From Chara braunii (Eukaryota > Streptophyta > Charophyceae > Charales > Characeae), in assembly GCA_003427395.1 (NCBI GenBank), contig BFEA01000579.1, forward strand, positions 696,932-731,093: DNA of 34,162 bases, read 5' to 3'. A program made the translations under genes and the position numbers. The notes beneath the pieces were generated by a model. That model worked only from the letters and a program-made list of their open reading frames with translations. It searched no databases and had not been told where the DNA came from. Positions 21,038-31,008 of the stretch are shown in pieces (the stretch's first letter is position 1; each line of letters opens with the position of its first letter).

Positions 21038-22130
21038 TTGTCCAGTTGATGTAGCTCAGTGGTTAGAGCACCCGTAGGAAATGTCAATTGTGGTATGAGG
21101 TTGTGGGTTCAAATCCGCAGCGCATGGACACCGGCAGGGCGTTAGATTGACGCACGTACGTAGCTTAGGGCTTGAGGCTGGCATAGCAGTTCCTTAGTAC
21201 GAGATGTCGGGGGTGTAGGAGGTACTGCACTGTACCGCGGGGCCGAAACGGGGTCCACGGATATACGATGGAACGGAGGATCCCCAACTCTCTACTGTCA
21301 CTATCAACGATTCTCCAGGGGTCAATACACAGTCCATGATGAAGTCCATGATTCACGACATAGGGTTGGTTATCCTCCTAGTACGTAGCTTAGGCTTGAG
21401 GCTGACATAACAGTTCCTTAATGCGGGATGTCGGGGGTGTCAGGAGATACTGCACCTTACCGCGGGGCCGGAACGGGCTCCAGGGATATACGATGGAACA
21501 GAGGATTCCCAGCTTTCTACCATCAACACAATAGAACACTGCAATACACACATGACTCAGGGTTGGCTATCCTCCTAGTACGAAGCATAGGGTTGAGGCT
21601 GGCATAGCAGTTCCTTAGTACGGGATGTCGAGGGTGTCAAGAGATACTGCACCTTACCGCGGGGCCGGAACGGGCTCCAGGGATATACGAGGGAACGGAG
21701 GATCCCCAACTCTCTGCCATCAAACACAATAGTAGTAATACAACGTAACAATGTGCACCCTCATGAAGACCTGTAGTGGCATGTTCATACCTACCTCCAG
21801 AAGTCCCCGTGCAATCGGGCTTGCACGGCGTCTGCTTCAACCAGGGTTGAGCGGGGGGTGGGTCTCTCCGCCTAGCCCGGGTGCCTGCAACCGCTGTCTG
21901 GTCAGATCACCCTGCCAATATGGCAATGGGTGATGGTCCCGGGTAGGACAGGGGGGGGTGGGGGTGCGCCAGGGCAAAAATGATAAGAGGAAAGGTGGGT
22001 GGGGTCTTCAGAGGGATTCAGCTGGACAACCAAGTGGCCGAGTACTATGGGTAACTGTCATTGGTCTAGTATCCCACCTCTACAACAACCTGGGCTTTCA
22101 AAAATAAATAAATAAATAAATAAATAAATG
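21038..22130 (+). mobile_element. Long tRNA-headed SINE with internal tandem repeats
   Basis: This interrupts LINE-A between 21037 and 22131, and the left LINE-A copy shows the unbroken sequence. The head is tRNA-like: box A TAGCTCAGTGG (21052-21062), a paired D arm GCTC/GAGC, box B GGTTCAAATCC (21106-21116) and a paired T arm. The tail is (AAAT)n at 22100-22130. AAATG at 21033-21037 and 22126-22130 is the probable target-site duplication, partly hidden by the tail. At about 1.09 kb it is much longer than usual SINEs (100-600 bp), because of three tandem internal units and a unique stretch. Pol III transcription is inferred from the boxes. Confidence 0.82.
21155..21745 (+). repeat. Three tandem units inside the SINE
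   Basis: Units start at about 21155, 21379 and 21576 with TACGTAGCTTAGG or similar. They share GGCTTGAGGCTGGCATA, GTTCCTTAGTACG, CCGCGGGGCCG and GGATATACGA blocks. Lengths are about 222, 197 and 165 bp. The junction GGCTATCCTCCTAGTACG is conserved between units. Confidence 0.85.
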
Positions 22131-22896
22131 CTGGGCTGACAGAGCCAAGATAAAATGGTTAGCAGTGGGGGACAGACTCACTAAAGAAAATTTTAAAGGG
22201 TTCTCGAGAAAAAAAGGGAACTCGGTTATAGTTGAACTGTCCCACCCTTTTGACTCATTTGAGCCCATGGCAAAGGACACGCCTCCGATATTGGAACATA
22301 CTAGACTGTATTTTGAATCTTTTTTTCGATCCTCGCCTCCAGAGGTGGCCGCACAGTCGGAATTACCGCTTCAGGAGGAGCTATGGAGTACCTTTGATGC
22401 CCGCATCCCACCTCATGCTAGGTTAGACCTGGACAAGCCACTCACTACTGAGGAGCTATGGGTCGCTGTGACCACTATGCCAAAGGGCAAATGCCCAGGA
22501 AGTGACGCCCTACCTGCGGAGAACTATATTACCTTTTGGGACAACCTGGGTCTAGAGTTGGTATCAATTTACAATGGTTTGTTCGAGGGTAATGAGCTAA
22601 GGGAATCTTCAAGGCTAGGGGTGGTCTCTCTGTTGTATAAAAAGGGAGACATGAGAAACATTCGAAATTGGAGGCCCATTTCCCTTCTCAACACCCCATA
22701 AAAAATCCTGGCTAAAGCTTTGGCCTTAAGGCTCAAAAGATATCTTCCAAGCCTCATAGGGATAGAACAGGCAGGTTTCGTAAAAGGTAGAAACATAATG
22801 AATAACATTATGCCAGTGCTCACAATAGAAGCGTTGGAACTGATGAATGAAGACCAGCCGGAAGTTGTGGCACTTCTACTAGATTTGGAGAAGCTT

Positions 22897-23217
22897 TGCA
22901 TTGTTTCCCTGATCCCAAATCTACACCCCTAATTTCCAGATTTTTTCTGATAGCCGGGAGCAGGACTTCCATTTGGATAGCGAAGAGGAGGGGAGCGAGG
23001 GGGCAACCCTGCCTGAGGGACCGCGAGAGTTTAAAGGCTTCCCAAAGTTCCCCATTTACCATCACTTTACCCACCCCTTTCGTATACAGCACCCTAAAGG
23101 GGTCCCCACGGACTCCCGAAAGCTTGCCCTTGACAGGGTCATGAGGACAAAACCCCAATTGACCCTGTCGTAGGCCTTCTCCAGATCTAATAGAAGTGCC
23201 ACAACTTCCGGCTGGTC
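22897..23217 (-). pseudogene. LINE-A third copy, RT fragment (main part)
   Basis: Minus-strand RT of the LINE-A family, from DQPEVVALLLDLEKAYD through VNGELWEAFKLSRSLRQG and CPLAPLLFAIQMEVLL to GSGKQCKAS. A further about 60 bp of its upstream sequence lies at 30131-30190, on the other side of LINE-C. It carries no 3' end. Confidence 0.85.
23208..23217. repeat. Target-site duplication of LINE-C, 3' side
   Basis: CCGGCTGGTC, identical to 30131-30140, abutting the poly(A) (T26 at 23218-23243) of LINE-C. Confidence 0.92.
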
Positions 23218-23243
23218 TTTTTTTTTTTTTTTTTTTTTTTTTT

Positions 23244-23360
23244 AACACACCCCCCGTCAGTGTTAGTGCTGTTGATAAGAGCAGACACCACTAACACATG
23301 GGGAGAGGCTCCATCTATTGGTGGGGAGCGTCACCTGCTGGAAAGCGGGTCCAGCGTCCC
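23244..23360 (-). ncRNA. LINE-C 3' hairpin tail
   Basis: A perfect 9-bp stem pairs 23260-23268 with 23289-23297 and matches the LINE-B stem with one compensatory pair change. The core (23308-23360) retains GCTGGA/TCCAGC. The loop TAAGAGCAGACACC is shared with LINE-B, while the 3' UTR beyond the tail has diverged strongly. Conservation of only this part points to function. Confidence 0.65.
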
Positions 23361-23632
23361 TTATACAAAATCTGAGAATGAGTAAGCACCGTGATTGTGA
23401 GCCCTGCCAGCATTGATTGCCCTGTCTTCAGGGGATTTACTGAGCAGGTGTTGTGAAAATCATCGTAATGTAGCCCTTATCTCCCGTATCTCTTCACCCC
23501 CAGGGCGCCAGATCTCTCAATATGCACTGATACCTCTTTAGGAGATAGTAACACTGTTTGGTTAGAAGGAACACTCCCTGGGGGGCTCCAGAAGAGAGTT
23601 CCTTATGCTCCTCCCCCATTGTCCAACCCCAA

Positions 23633-26600
23633 TTAGCCATACCATGCTTCATCTACAATTGCCAGGGCACTCGGGGGGAAGAGGTCCGGAAAGTCGTGTG
23701 GGGGGCGAAGGGGCTCTGTCGGGTCTAGGACTGTCCAGTTGTTGAAGACCAGCTTATAATCCCTGTGAAGTGTTTCTTTTTTCGGGTTGTCTGTTCTTAA
23801 CTCGGTCCCCTTGTTCCTCCCCTCCCAACTCACTGACGCTATCCATCCCCCTTGTTCACTCCCCAACCATTCCTTGCCGAAGGTTTCAATTTTCTTTTGT
23901 ATCGCTGCGGTGTCGCTCAGGGGAGCCAATTGCCCCTCTAGCACCTGCCATCTCATTAGCAATTCTGTTTGTATATGCGATTTGATTTACTCTGTCACTT
24001 CTGGACCTTCCACCCTTGCCTTGTCTACGGCTAGTGCACATCTTTTCCACCACAGCGCCCATAGTATGGCTCGTCTGCCCAACTGGAACATATTGGTTTT
24101 GAAATCACAGGACTGGCCATGAGGCCAATGCCCTAGGCTTTGGGTTGAATGACCGAATCCCATGCCACCCGACTGATGGCTGTTGGGGATTCGTGGTCTC
24201 CTCTCCATAGAAAGGCCGCCACCTGCCTGCGTAATATTTTCTGCGCTTCCTTGCTAAGGGGTCATATTAAAGATTTATACCACAGAGCAGCTAGCACCAC
24301 ATTGTTTATTACTAATGCCCGTCCGAACAGTGAGGTGTGCTTCCCTTTCCATGCCGTCATTTTTTGGAGGGTCGGACCGATGAACCATTCGTCATTTGAG
24401 AGTGGGTGGCCTTCTACTGTCATTTGGACTCCTGGGACTCGGACCGGTGTTTCCTTGTCCAGCCAGTGAACTTTGGGTTCTTCGGGTGGCGTCCCTCCCT
24501 TGGAGTGTATCCACCATCCTTGGGTTTTACTTCCCCAGTTGATGGCCATGTCAGATACTTGGCAAAATTTATCCATCATCTTGCGGATTTCCTCCATGTT
24601 TTCCCACGTGGCCTCCACCATTATGGTTAGGTCGTCCGCAAAGAGGGAGCAAATCGGAAGTGTTTCCTCGGGTATGGTTGTTATCCGGATCTTTCTCAGG
24701 TCCTTGTGGTGTCTTATTTTTGCAGCCAAGGCCTCCATTATTATCACAAAGAGAAAAGGCGCAAGAGGGTCCCCTTGTCTCACTGAACAGGTCAGGTGGA
24801 TCTCTGGTGCAAGGCAGCCGTTGATTTGCACCCTTGTGGACGCATTACTGTGTAGAATTGACACCCATTTCCTAAAGACCGGGCCAATGTTCATCTTGTT
24901 GAGACACCTGTCCAGAAAGAACCAGTCGACATGGTCGTATGCCTTTTAAAAGTCGATAAAGATTATAGCCGCATTTTGATTGTTTTGTTTGGTTAGCCTC
25001 AAGACTTCATTGACTAAGAGGATGTTTTCTTGGATATTCATGTTCTGAATGAAGGCAAATTGAGCTGGGTGGATGATGTCCTCCATCACGGGGATCAGTC
25101 GGTTTGCCAGACTCTTAGCCAACATCTTATAGACCACTGTCAGGAGCGTTATCGGTCTATAGTTTCTGATGTTAAGCTTGTCTCCTTTTTTGTACAGCAA
25201 GGCTAAGACCCCCTGTCCCACCAATTCCCCCATCTCCCCTGTCTGCCAGACTTGGCGGTAGTATGTCATGAGATCCTCATCCAGAGTGTTCCACATGGTT
25301 TCCCAGAACTCCTTCGGGAGGCCGTCGATCCCGGGTGTTTTCTCTTCCTCCATCTGCATCAACGCTGTCCATATTTCATCTTTGTAGAGCGGCCCCTCAA
25401 GATTGTCCCTTTGTTGTTGGGAGAGACGGTGTTGGAGAGGTTCAAGAAAGTCTTCTACTGCGCTGATGTGCTCTTCCCGCTCGGGGTTCCCAATGTGGAA
25501 TGAGAACAAGTCCTTGAAAAAATCCCGTGCGATCTTGACACACTGTTGAGTGGAGAGACTCGGGGGCTCTTCTTGCGCCCAGGGGTTCATAAGTCCTTCT
25601 ATCGTTGTTCTTTTTGTTCTGATTTTGGCCATACTGAAGAAGTGGGAGTCCATTGATGCCTTTGTCCGGTGCTTTGTCAGTTTTTCCCTAATACGTGTTT
25701 CATTCCAACGGTGTTTTGCAAAGTCTAGAAGTTTGTCTTTCAACAGTGATATCTGCGTGATCTGGTCGTCTGATCGTGTGTAGTCTTCCAACTGTTGGAT
25801 TTGTTTTAGCAGTGTCATTTCTTGTTGGTTTTTGTGTGACGCTATGAGTTTGGAATAGTCTTTGCATTTTTTTGCTAGAAAAACCAGGCCGTTATTAAAC
25901 CATGTTAATTCAGAGCCTATTATGTCCTTTTTTGTTCGCCACTACGACCACACATCCGCTAAGTAACATTTGAACCGATCATTTTTTAGTAGAGAGGTAT
26001 TTAATTTGTAAAAGTCTGGCCCTTGATCCGGTCTCTTCCTGAAAGTCAGTGCAATCATGCATGTCCTGTGATCAAGACCTGTGAACGGACTGGGGGGCAG
26101 GATCGCCGCTATTTGGAGGGCCCCCTCGAGGTCCTCTGAGATAAGGATCAAGTCTATTCTCGATCTGGTCAGTCTGGACGTGGCATTGATCCGGTGGCAT
26201 GTGAATACTTTCTCATTAGGGTGGAGACGTCGAAACGTATCAGAGGTCCCTAATGAGTCGCAGAGGTCCTTGACGATCTTTTCGTCCTCCTCCATGTACC
26301 ATGGACACGGGGTGGGAGGTTGCCATCTGTCCATCCCCCTATCCGGAGCTGCATTATAGTCACCTGCCAGAATTACCGGGCCCCCTGCCGGCAGGTGCTC
26401 TTTTAGTTTTCCAAAAAACTCATTTCTTTCCCGAACAGCATTTGGGGCGTAGAGGCATACCACGCATATGAGCTCTAACTCTAGCATCACCAGCGTTGAG
26501 GTCCACCTACCTTCCGTTGGATCTACCTCTGAGTAAACCACTTCCGCCCGTGATCCCGGTGGGACCCATATGGCCATCCCCGGGCTCCCGGGGCCGGGGG

Positions 26601-26805
26601 CAAACGCTTGGATTTTTTGGTATGGCCATACCATTCTGTGCGCACGCTGTTGCTCCGGCTTGTCCATGGTATGGGTTTCCTGCACACAGATAAGGTCTGG
26701 CCATGTTTTGCCTCCCACCCCCCTCAACTGGTCCCAGATTGCCTGTTTTTTGTCGTGATTAATGGATGCAATTCCATTCACATTAATGGACCGCAGATCA
26801 AAATG
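23633..26805 (-). pseudogene. LINE-C ORF2: endonuclease, reverse transcriptase, C-terminus
   Basis: The endonuclease lies at 25942-26805: LRSINVNGIAS start block, DLICVQETHT, ILAGDYNAA, SRIDLILIS and GLDHRTC. These are the catalytic blocks of the exonuclease-endonuclease-phosphatase fold that nicks target DNA. The RT follows in the same frame after a TAG at 25944-25942: KTPGIDGLPKEFW, LLYKKGDKLNIRNYRP, QNMNIQENILLVNEV, SVRQGDPLAPFL and SLFADDLTIMV (about 24645). A TAA at 24948-24946 breaks the FIDF-KAYD block and another ends the frame at 24262. After about 24150 the sequence jumps to the C-terminal block (23633-24208), so zf-RVT is deleted relative to LINE-B. No good ATG is seen; the start is uncertain. 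Confidence 0.9.
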
Positions 26806-26900
26806 CCTCCCACCCCCCTCAACTGGTCCCAGATTGCCTGTTTTTTGTCGTGATTAGTGGATGCAATTCCATTCACATTAATGGACCGCAGATCAAGATC
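26711..26900. repeat. 95-bp tandem duplication over the ORF2 start
   Basis: 26711-26805 and 26806-26900 are nearly identical; both hold the minus-strand start block of the endonuclease (SINVNGIAS). 95 is not a multiple of three, so the outer copy is out of frame with the inner one. Confidence 0.9.
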
Positions 26901-27117
26901 TGCCGCTTCCAATATGTGCTTCTAGTGCTTGTTCCTTTGGTATACCGCCTCAATGAGATTCATAAGGTGGAGGAGGCTTCCTACAGACGCGCCCAGAACG
27001 TCCCCTCCCAGTCGACCGTGTTTAGTAGTATACCCTGTTTCAAGATGGAGCACAATATCGTCAGCAGATCTCACTCTGACCATATTTTACTTGGTTTTAC
27101 CTTCAAGATCTGCAGTT

Positions 27118-29871
27118 CTAACAGTTCCTGGTGTGTGACCATCTCATTCCAGCTTCCTTGGTGGCGTCAAATTTAACATACAAGTCTTTACCAGTCACTC
27201 TGTGCGGTTGGGATGTCACTGGGTACGTTGCGCAGGCCCCCGGTTCATATTTTCTGGCTATGAATTCTCTGGTTGTGCGTTCATATAGTGCCTGGGCTAC
27301 TTGATACCCCATCCAGTTCCCTTCCTTCAGCCACCCCTGCAGCGTGACGTCACCGTATTTGTCGTCTCCCGCTGCCTTGGTCATGCCCACTTGCCATTTT
27401 CCTTCCTTCTTTTTAATTGGAAGGACCAGGATGCCCTCGATGGACAGCTTCTGCTCGTGCTGTCCTTTCTCCACCAGGTGCCCCAGTCGCATCCGCTTCG
27501 TAGTCGTTTCTTCCTCTGCCCTTTCCACAGTCTCCACCGTTTCCGGTGCCGTCCCCCGGTCCCCATCTTTCTGCTTCCCTTCCCTCTCCCCTAATGGTTC
27601 TGGGGTCTGCGAGGGGACCGATGTATGGGGTGATAAGGCCTGTTGTGATTCTTCTGCAGGTCCGTTTTCCCTTCCATCGGTCTGTGGGCATGAAAATCCC
27701 GCTTGGATTTTGGACAGAATCTTTTCCATGAAAACGGCCCAGGGGATCTCCTGTGGTGCCCCATTTTCCAGAATTCCTTTTAGGCTGGAGCTTGAGTCCA
27801 GCAGTTCGAAGAGTTCTATGTAGGAGTTATCCCAGAATTTTGTTGTCTGTCCCGGGTGACTCTCCTGCAAACGCAAAATTAGTCAGTCTGTTAGTGCCAT
27901 CAACTTTGTCTCCGTTGTAGTCTGGGGTTGTGCTGCTGTGCCCTCTATGTGCTCAGCCCCCCCCCCTGAGCTTTTTGCGCTGTCGCTGTTGCGCTCATCA
28001 GTTCCTTCTGGAGGGCACTCGAACATGATCACGTCCGGGGGGGGGGGGGAGGGGCGCGGAGTGTGTTGGGGGGGAGGCATCCCAGTCCATTGGGCCAGAA
28101 CCGAGAACCTTCTTGAATCGATCTCGGTTTTCTGCCGAATTTTCCTGTTCCATCGATTCCTTGGATTTCTCAGCCGATTCCTCAGTCCGGTTCTGGTTCT
28201 GGTTCTCCCCCTCTGCAGTTCCCAGCTCTTCGTTTTGGGTCTTTTGGTCGTTTTTGTTATTTTTCTTCATTTTCTTCTTGGTCTGCCTCAGGTCTATCAG
28301 TCCTGCAATGCCGTCACCCCCACCTTCCCGTTTCTCCTCCTCGTCCCCTGTTTTCACCTCGAGTGACCCGAACCTGTTTTCTGTACTGATCTGCCTGGTT
28401 AACCCTCCATCCATCTGGCCAGGCCCCCACTGGTCGGGGAACTTTTGAGACAGCTGCTTGGGAAGTTCTCCTTCCTTTTGATGAGAATCCCCTTGGTCCG
28501 GCTTCTCTCGAGAGAGGTCCGTCGTGCTGATATCCATATACTGCTCCGGGTTCGGTTCTTTCTCCTTTCCTTTTTCCCCAGCCCTGTCATCGTGCATCGT
28601 CTGTTCCCCTTTTCCTTGTGCTGCCTGCGACCCCGAGCTCTTCTCAGATGTGCCTGTTGAGGCTCTCATGTACGCCTCTACTGGTTTCGGAGGGACCCAC
28701 TCCTCGGGGGGTTTAGTGCCCCATTCTGGTTCCATTTGCCTCTCCCAGACCCACCCCCTTTTCTTCCCATCCTCCTCCTGGTCTATGAATACCCAGCCTT
28801 CATGTCCAGGGTCCACTGTTCTCCAACTGTCAATTTTGAAGGGGTCCCGAGTTAATCTCCCTGTGATCCTTGCTTTCCTGCTTGGGTGCTGCGGGCAGGC
28901 CTGTTCGGTGCATAGGTGGCCGTAGGCCTTACATTTCATGCACCAGGGTCGGAGTTTGTGCGCAGTGTAGATCTTGTATTCATGATCGCCCACCCAGTAA
29001 GGTATCACATCGTCTAGTGAGAACGGTTGGGTTGGTGGATGATCCAGTGCCAACATCATATAGTCGTCCCTTCGGGTCGCATAGCTCGGAGGGGGTCTAT
29101 GAAGTCAACAATCTCGAATTTCTCCCCAAAGTCCTGAACAAACGCGGCTTGGATTTCAATGAGGATGTGACGAAATTCGACCCAAACGTAGTCCGTCATT
29201 AGTCTGTCTCTCCTCTCCTCCGGCGTGGCACGTTTTTGGGGGGACCACGGGTAAAGACGGACCTCGGATCTATCACAGCGTATGTTCCTCTAGCTGTCCA
29301 TCGTTTTTTTATCTTCTTTGCACATACTAAGCACTGTGAAAATTGTTTTCGAGACCGGTTGGATGAGGAATGACTCTGCCGCAGTTTCTTCGTTTCCTTT
29401 TAACACCCCTTGTTTCCTCCTAATCCATCCAATCTTGTCGTTCGTGGACTTATAACTCGCATCATCATGAAACACCCAGTTAGTTGCATGCTCTGTGTAG
29501 GTCCTGTCCCTCACCTCCAGTCCCGCTTCCGGGAGGTGTGTGATCATGATTTTTTCCCCCCCTAGCTTTGTCATAAAAAACGCACCCGCTGATGTCAGCC
29601 CACCCAAAGGGATCGCCAAGTTCTAGTCGTTTGACCCACCCCCGGATTGCCTTTTGATGTTTAACTTCTCCTGGCTGAAGGGTCTCTTGACTCCTTGTGC
29701 CCAGGTGCGTGCGTCAGCTCCTTGCAGGTTCTGCTGCGGTCGAGATTGCCCTTGACCGGAATCCGTTGCTCCCATCTGTTGGGGCTGTGGGGATGCCACA
29801 TTCCCTTGCGAATCTTGTACCAGGGCTTCCCCGTGCGTTGGTTGCGCCTGGGGCCCGGCCTCGGTAGACAA
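27118..29871 (-). pseudogene. LINE-C ORF1: RNA-binding protein with CCHC knuckle
   Basis: The protein is split over four frame pieces: 29871-29623, 29619-29290 (same frame, one TAG), 29059-27998, and 28080-27118 with a TGA at 27885-27883. The second piece and the gap after it resemble the N-terminal domain of plant LINE ORF1 proteins (VRLYPWSP, VWVEFRHI). A zinc knuckle follows, PWCMKCKAYGHLCTEQAC, at about 28950-28895. A long charged, Glu/Lys/Gln-rich region comes next. The frame changes inside a G-run at about 28037-28050, probably by slippage or an assembly error. ORF1 proteins coat LINE RNA. No in-frame ATG is seen near the 5' edge, so the start is open. Confidence 0.75.
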
Positions 29872-30130
29872 CGTGGATGAGCTGACGTTTGATCATGACG
29901 AGGGATTATAGTCTGCATGGTGTCTCATGGCACCTTGGTAGAAAAGCGTTGTGGGCAATTTCTGTTTTCTTTTCCACGTCGGGGCAATGATCCTGTTTAA
30001 ACTCCCCCACCTCCCCGGGTTGTTCAGGTTAAACTTTCACTTTTTTGCTCTTGCCACTTCTTTTCTCCGTATTATTTTTTGACCTATCGTGATGCAATCA
30101 GGGAAACGGGGGGGGGAGGTGTACAAGGTA

Positions 30131-30190
30131 CCGGCTGGTCTTTATTCATCACTTCCAACGCTTCTATCGTGTGGCATATTCAGTACCGCA
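30131..30190 (-). pseudogene. LINE-A third copy, short upstream piece and TSD
   Basis: 30131-30140 is the 5' target-site duplication of LINE-C. 30141-30190 matches the LINE-A segment encoding TIEALELMNEDQP, the sequence directly upstream of 23217 before LINE-C inserted. Confidence 0.85.
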
Positions 30191-30430
30191 CGGGCCCAGC
30201 AGGGCCCGACCAGGTAGACTAAGGGTCCGTACGTGTAGGGCCTGTTTTCGTTTCAGCCTAAAAGCCTGAAAACGAGGGCCTACAGGCCCTGTGTCGTTTC
30301 AGCCTGTGGTTGCCCCAGACCCAGACAACCGGACACGGACGGCGGACCCGTATCTGGATCAAACCGGACATCCAGACATCCGGACACGGACAGTCCGGTT
30401 TGCTGTGTCGGTGTCCGGTTGTCCGGTTTT
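30191..30430. other. GC-rich palindromic sequence, no gene
   Basis: 30236-30290 holds inverted GTAGGGCCT/AGGGCCTAC arms around GTTTTC...GAAAAC. 30310-30425 is built from variants of CCGGACA and CCGGTTGTCC. Related CCGGAC-rich sequence recurs at 31155-31235, so these may be parts of one repeat. Confidence 0.45.
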
Positions 30431-30446
30431 CACACACACACACACA

Positions 30447-30486
<40 letters not shown>

Positions 30487-30487
30487 N

Positions 30488-30539
<52 letters not shown>

Positions 30540-30543
30540 ACAC
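30430..30543. repeat. (CA)n microsatellite
   Basis: About 114 bp of CA repeats with a TA interruption and one N at 30487. Confidence 0.97.
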
Positions 30544-30614
30544 CAAGCAGAGAGCTCAAATGCACCAAGATTCCATCCAAATAAGAGCAAAGCAGTGAAC
30601 TCGTGTGCCAATGT
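30542..30614. repeat. 73-bp direct repeat, first copy
   Basis: Identical by eye to 30936-31008. It starts ACCAAGCAGAGAGCTCAAAT and is not part of any recognised element. Confidence 0.95.
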
Positions 30615-30667
30615 AATCGCCCTCAGGCCCCACCAACACAGTATCCAATGTCGCTCATTTCTGTCTG

Positions 30668-30830
30668 GTGTCATTGCCCTCCCATCCCTGCTCCCCCCAC
30701 CCATCCTTCATCGCCCTCCCATCCTTCATCGCCCTCCCAATCGTCATCTCCTTCCCAATCGCCATCTCCCTCCCATCCTTCCTCGCCCTCCCATCCTTAA
30801 TCGCCCTCCCATCCCTGGTCGCCCCCCCCA
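30668..30830. repeat. CCCTCCCATC minisatellite
   Basis: About eight imperfect units of roughly 18 bp, typically ATCGCCCTCCCATCCTTC. Pyrimidine-rich, with no coding value. Confidence 0.85.
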
Positions 30831-30935
30831 TCAGCCAGACCCTCCTGCCACGTCACGAAAATGCAAGGAATATGAGCGAGAGCGATAGACAGAAAATCAA
30901 GTTGCAAAGTCACGCAGAAGTCCAGATAGTCATGT

Positions 30936-31008
30936 ACCAAGCAGAGAGCTCAAATGCACCAAGATTCCATCCAAATAAGAGCAAAGCAGTGAACTCGTGT
31001 GCCAATGT
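30936..31008. repeat. 73-bp direct repeat, second copy
   Basis: The partner of 30542-30614, 394 bp downstream. Perfect identity implies a recent duplication or deletion intermediate. Confidence 0.95.

Larger units (their letters stand above)
20528..22897 (+). pseudogene. LINE-A right copy, split by a SINE
   Basis: Plus-strand homologue of the left LINE-A. It has the endonuclease end (about 20610-20660) and the linker (to 21037), then after the SINE resumes at 22131 with the RT start. 22165-22701 encodes MGDRLTKENFKGF... through HTRLYFESFFRSS, GKCPGSDALPAEN, LLYKKGDMRNIRNWRPISLL to a TAA. The RT continues to LLLDLEK at 22897. Because it has no LINE-B it is the empty-site reference for that insertion. 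At about 22896 it meets an oppositely oriented LINE-A fragment tail to tail. Confidence 0.85.
23218..30130 (-). mobile_element. LINE-C, full-length non-LTR retrotransposon
   Basis: 6,913 bp on the minus strand between 10-bp direct repeats CCGGCTGGTC. It has a 5' UTR (about 29900-30130), ORF1 with a CCHC knuckle, ORF2 with endonuclease and RT, a hairpin 3' tail and poly(A). The copy has a few stops, a homopolymer frameshift, a 95-bp duplication and an internal ORF2 deletion of roughly 1.3 kb, which removes the zf-RVT domain. It is the least decayed LINE here and the youngest insertion in its locus, because it lies inside LINE-A. Confidence 0.92.

Noticed and set aside
21040-21129. Functional tRNA gene
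   Set aside because: The D and T arms and both Pol III boxes are present, but no normal anticodon arm or acceptor stem forms, and the sequence heads a poly(A)-like tailed insertion. It is a SINE head.
21155-21745. CRISPR-like array
   Set aside because: The units are long, tandem and variable in length, without short identical repeats and unique spacers.
22165-22701. Chimeric LINE made of two families
   Set aside because: It looked like a fusion when compared with 16871-17965, but that interval is the composite. The right copy is the original, continuous LINE-A.
22852-23217. Twin-priming 5' inversion
   Set aside because: The two parts meet at their 3' sides, whereas twin priming inverts the 5' part next to the 3' part's 5' end.
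30258-30888. His/Thr- and Pro-rich proteins
   Set aside because: They are translations of the (CA)n microsatellite and the CCCTCCCATC minisatellite.
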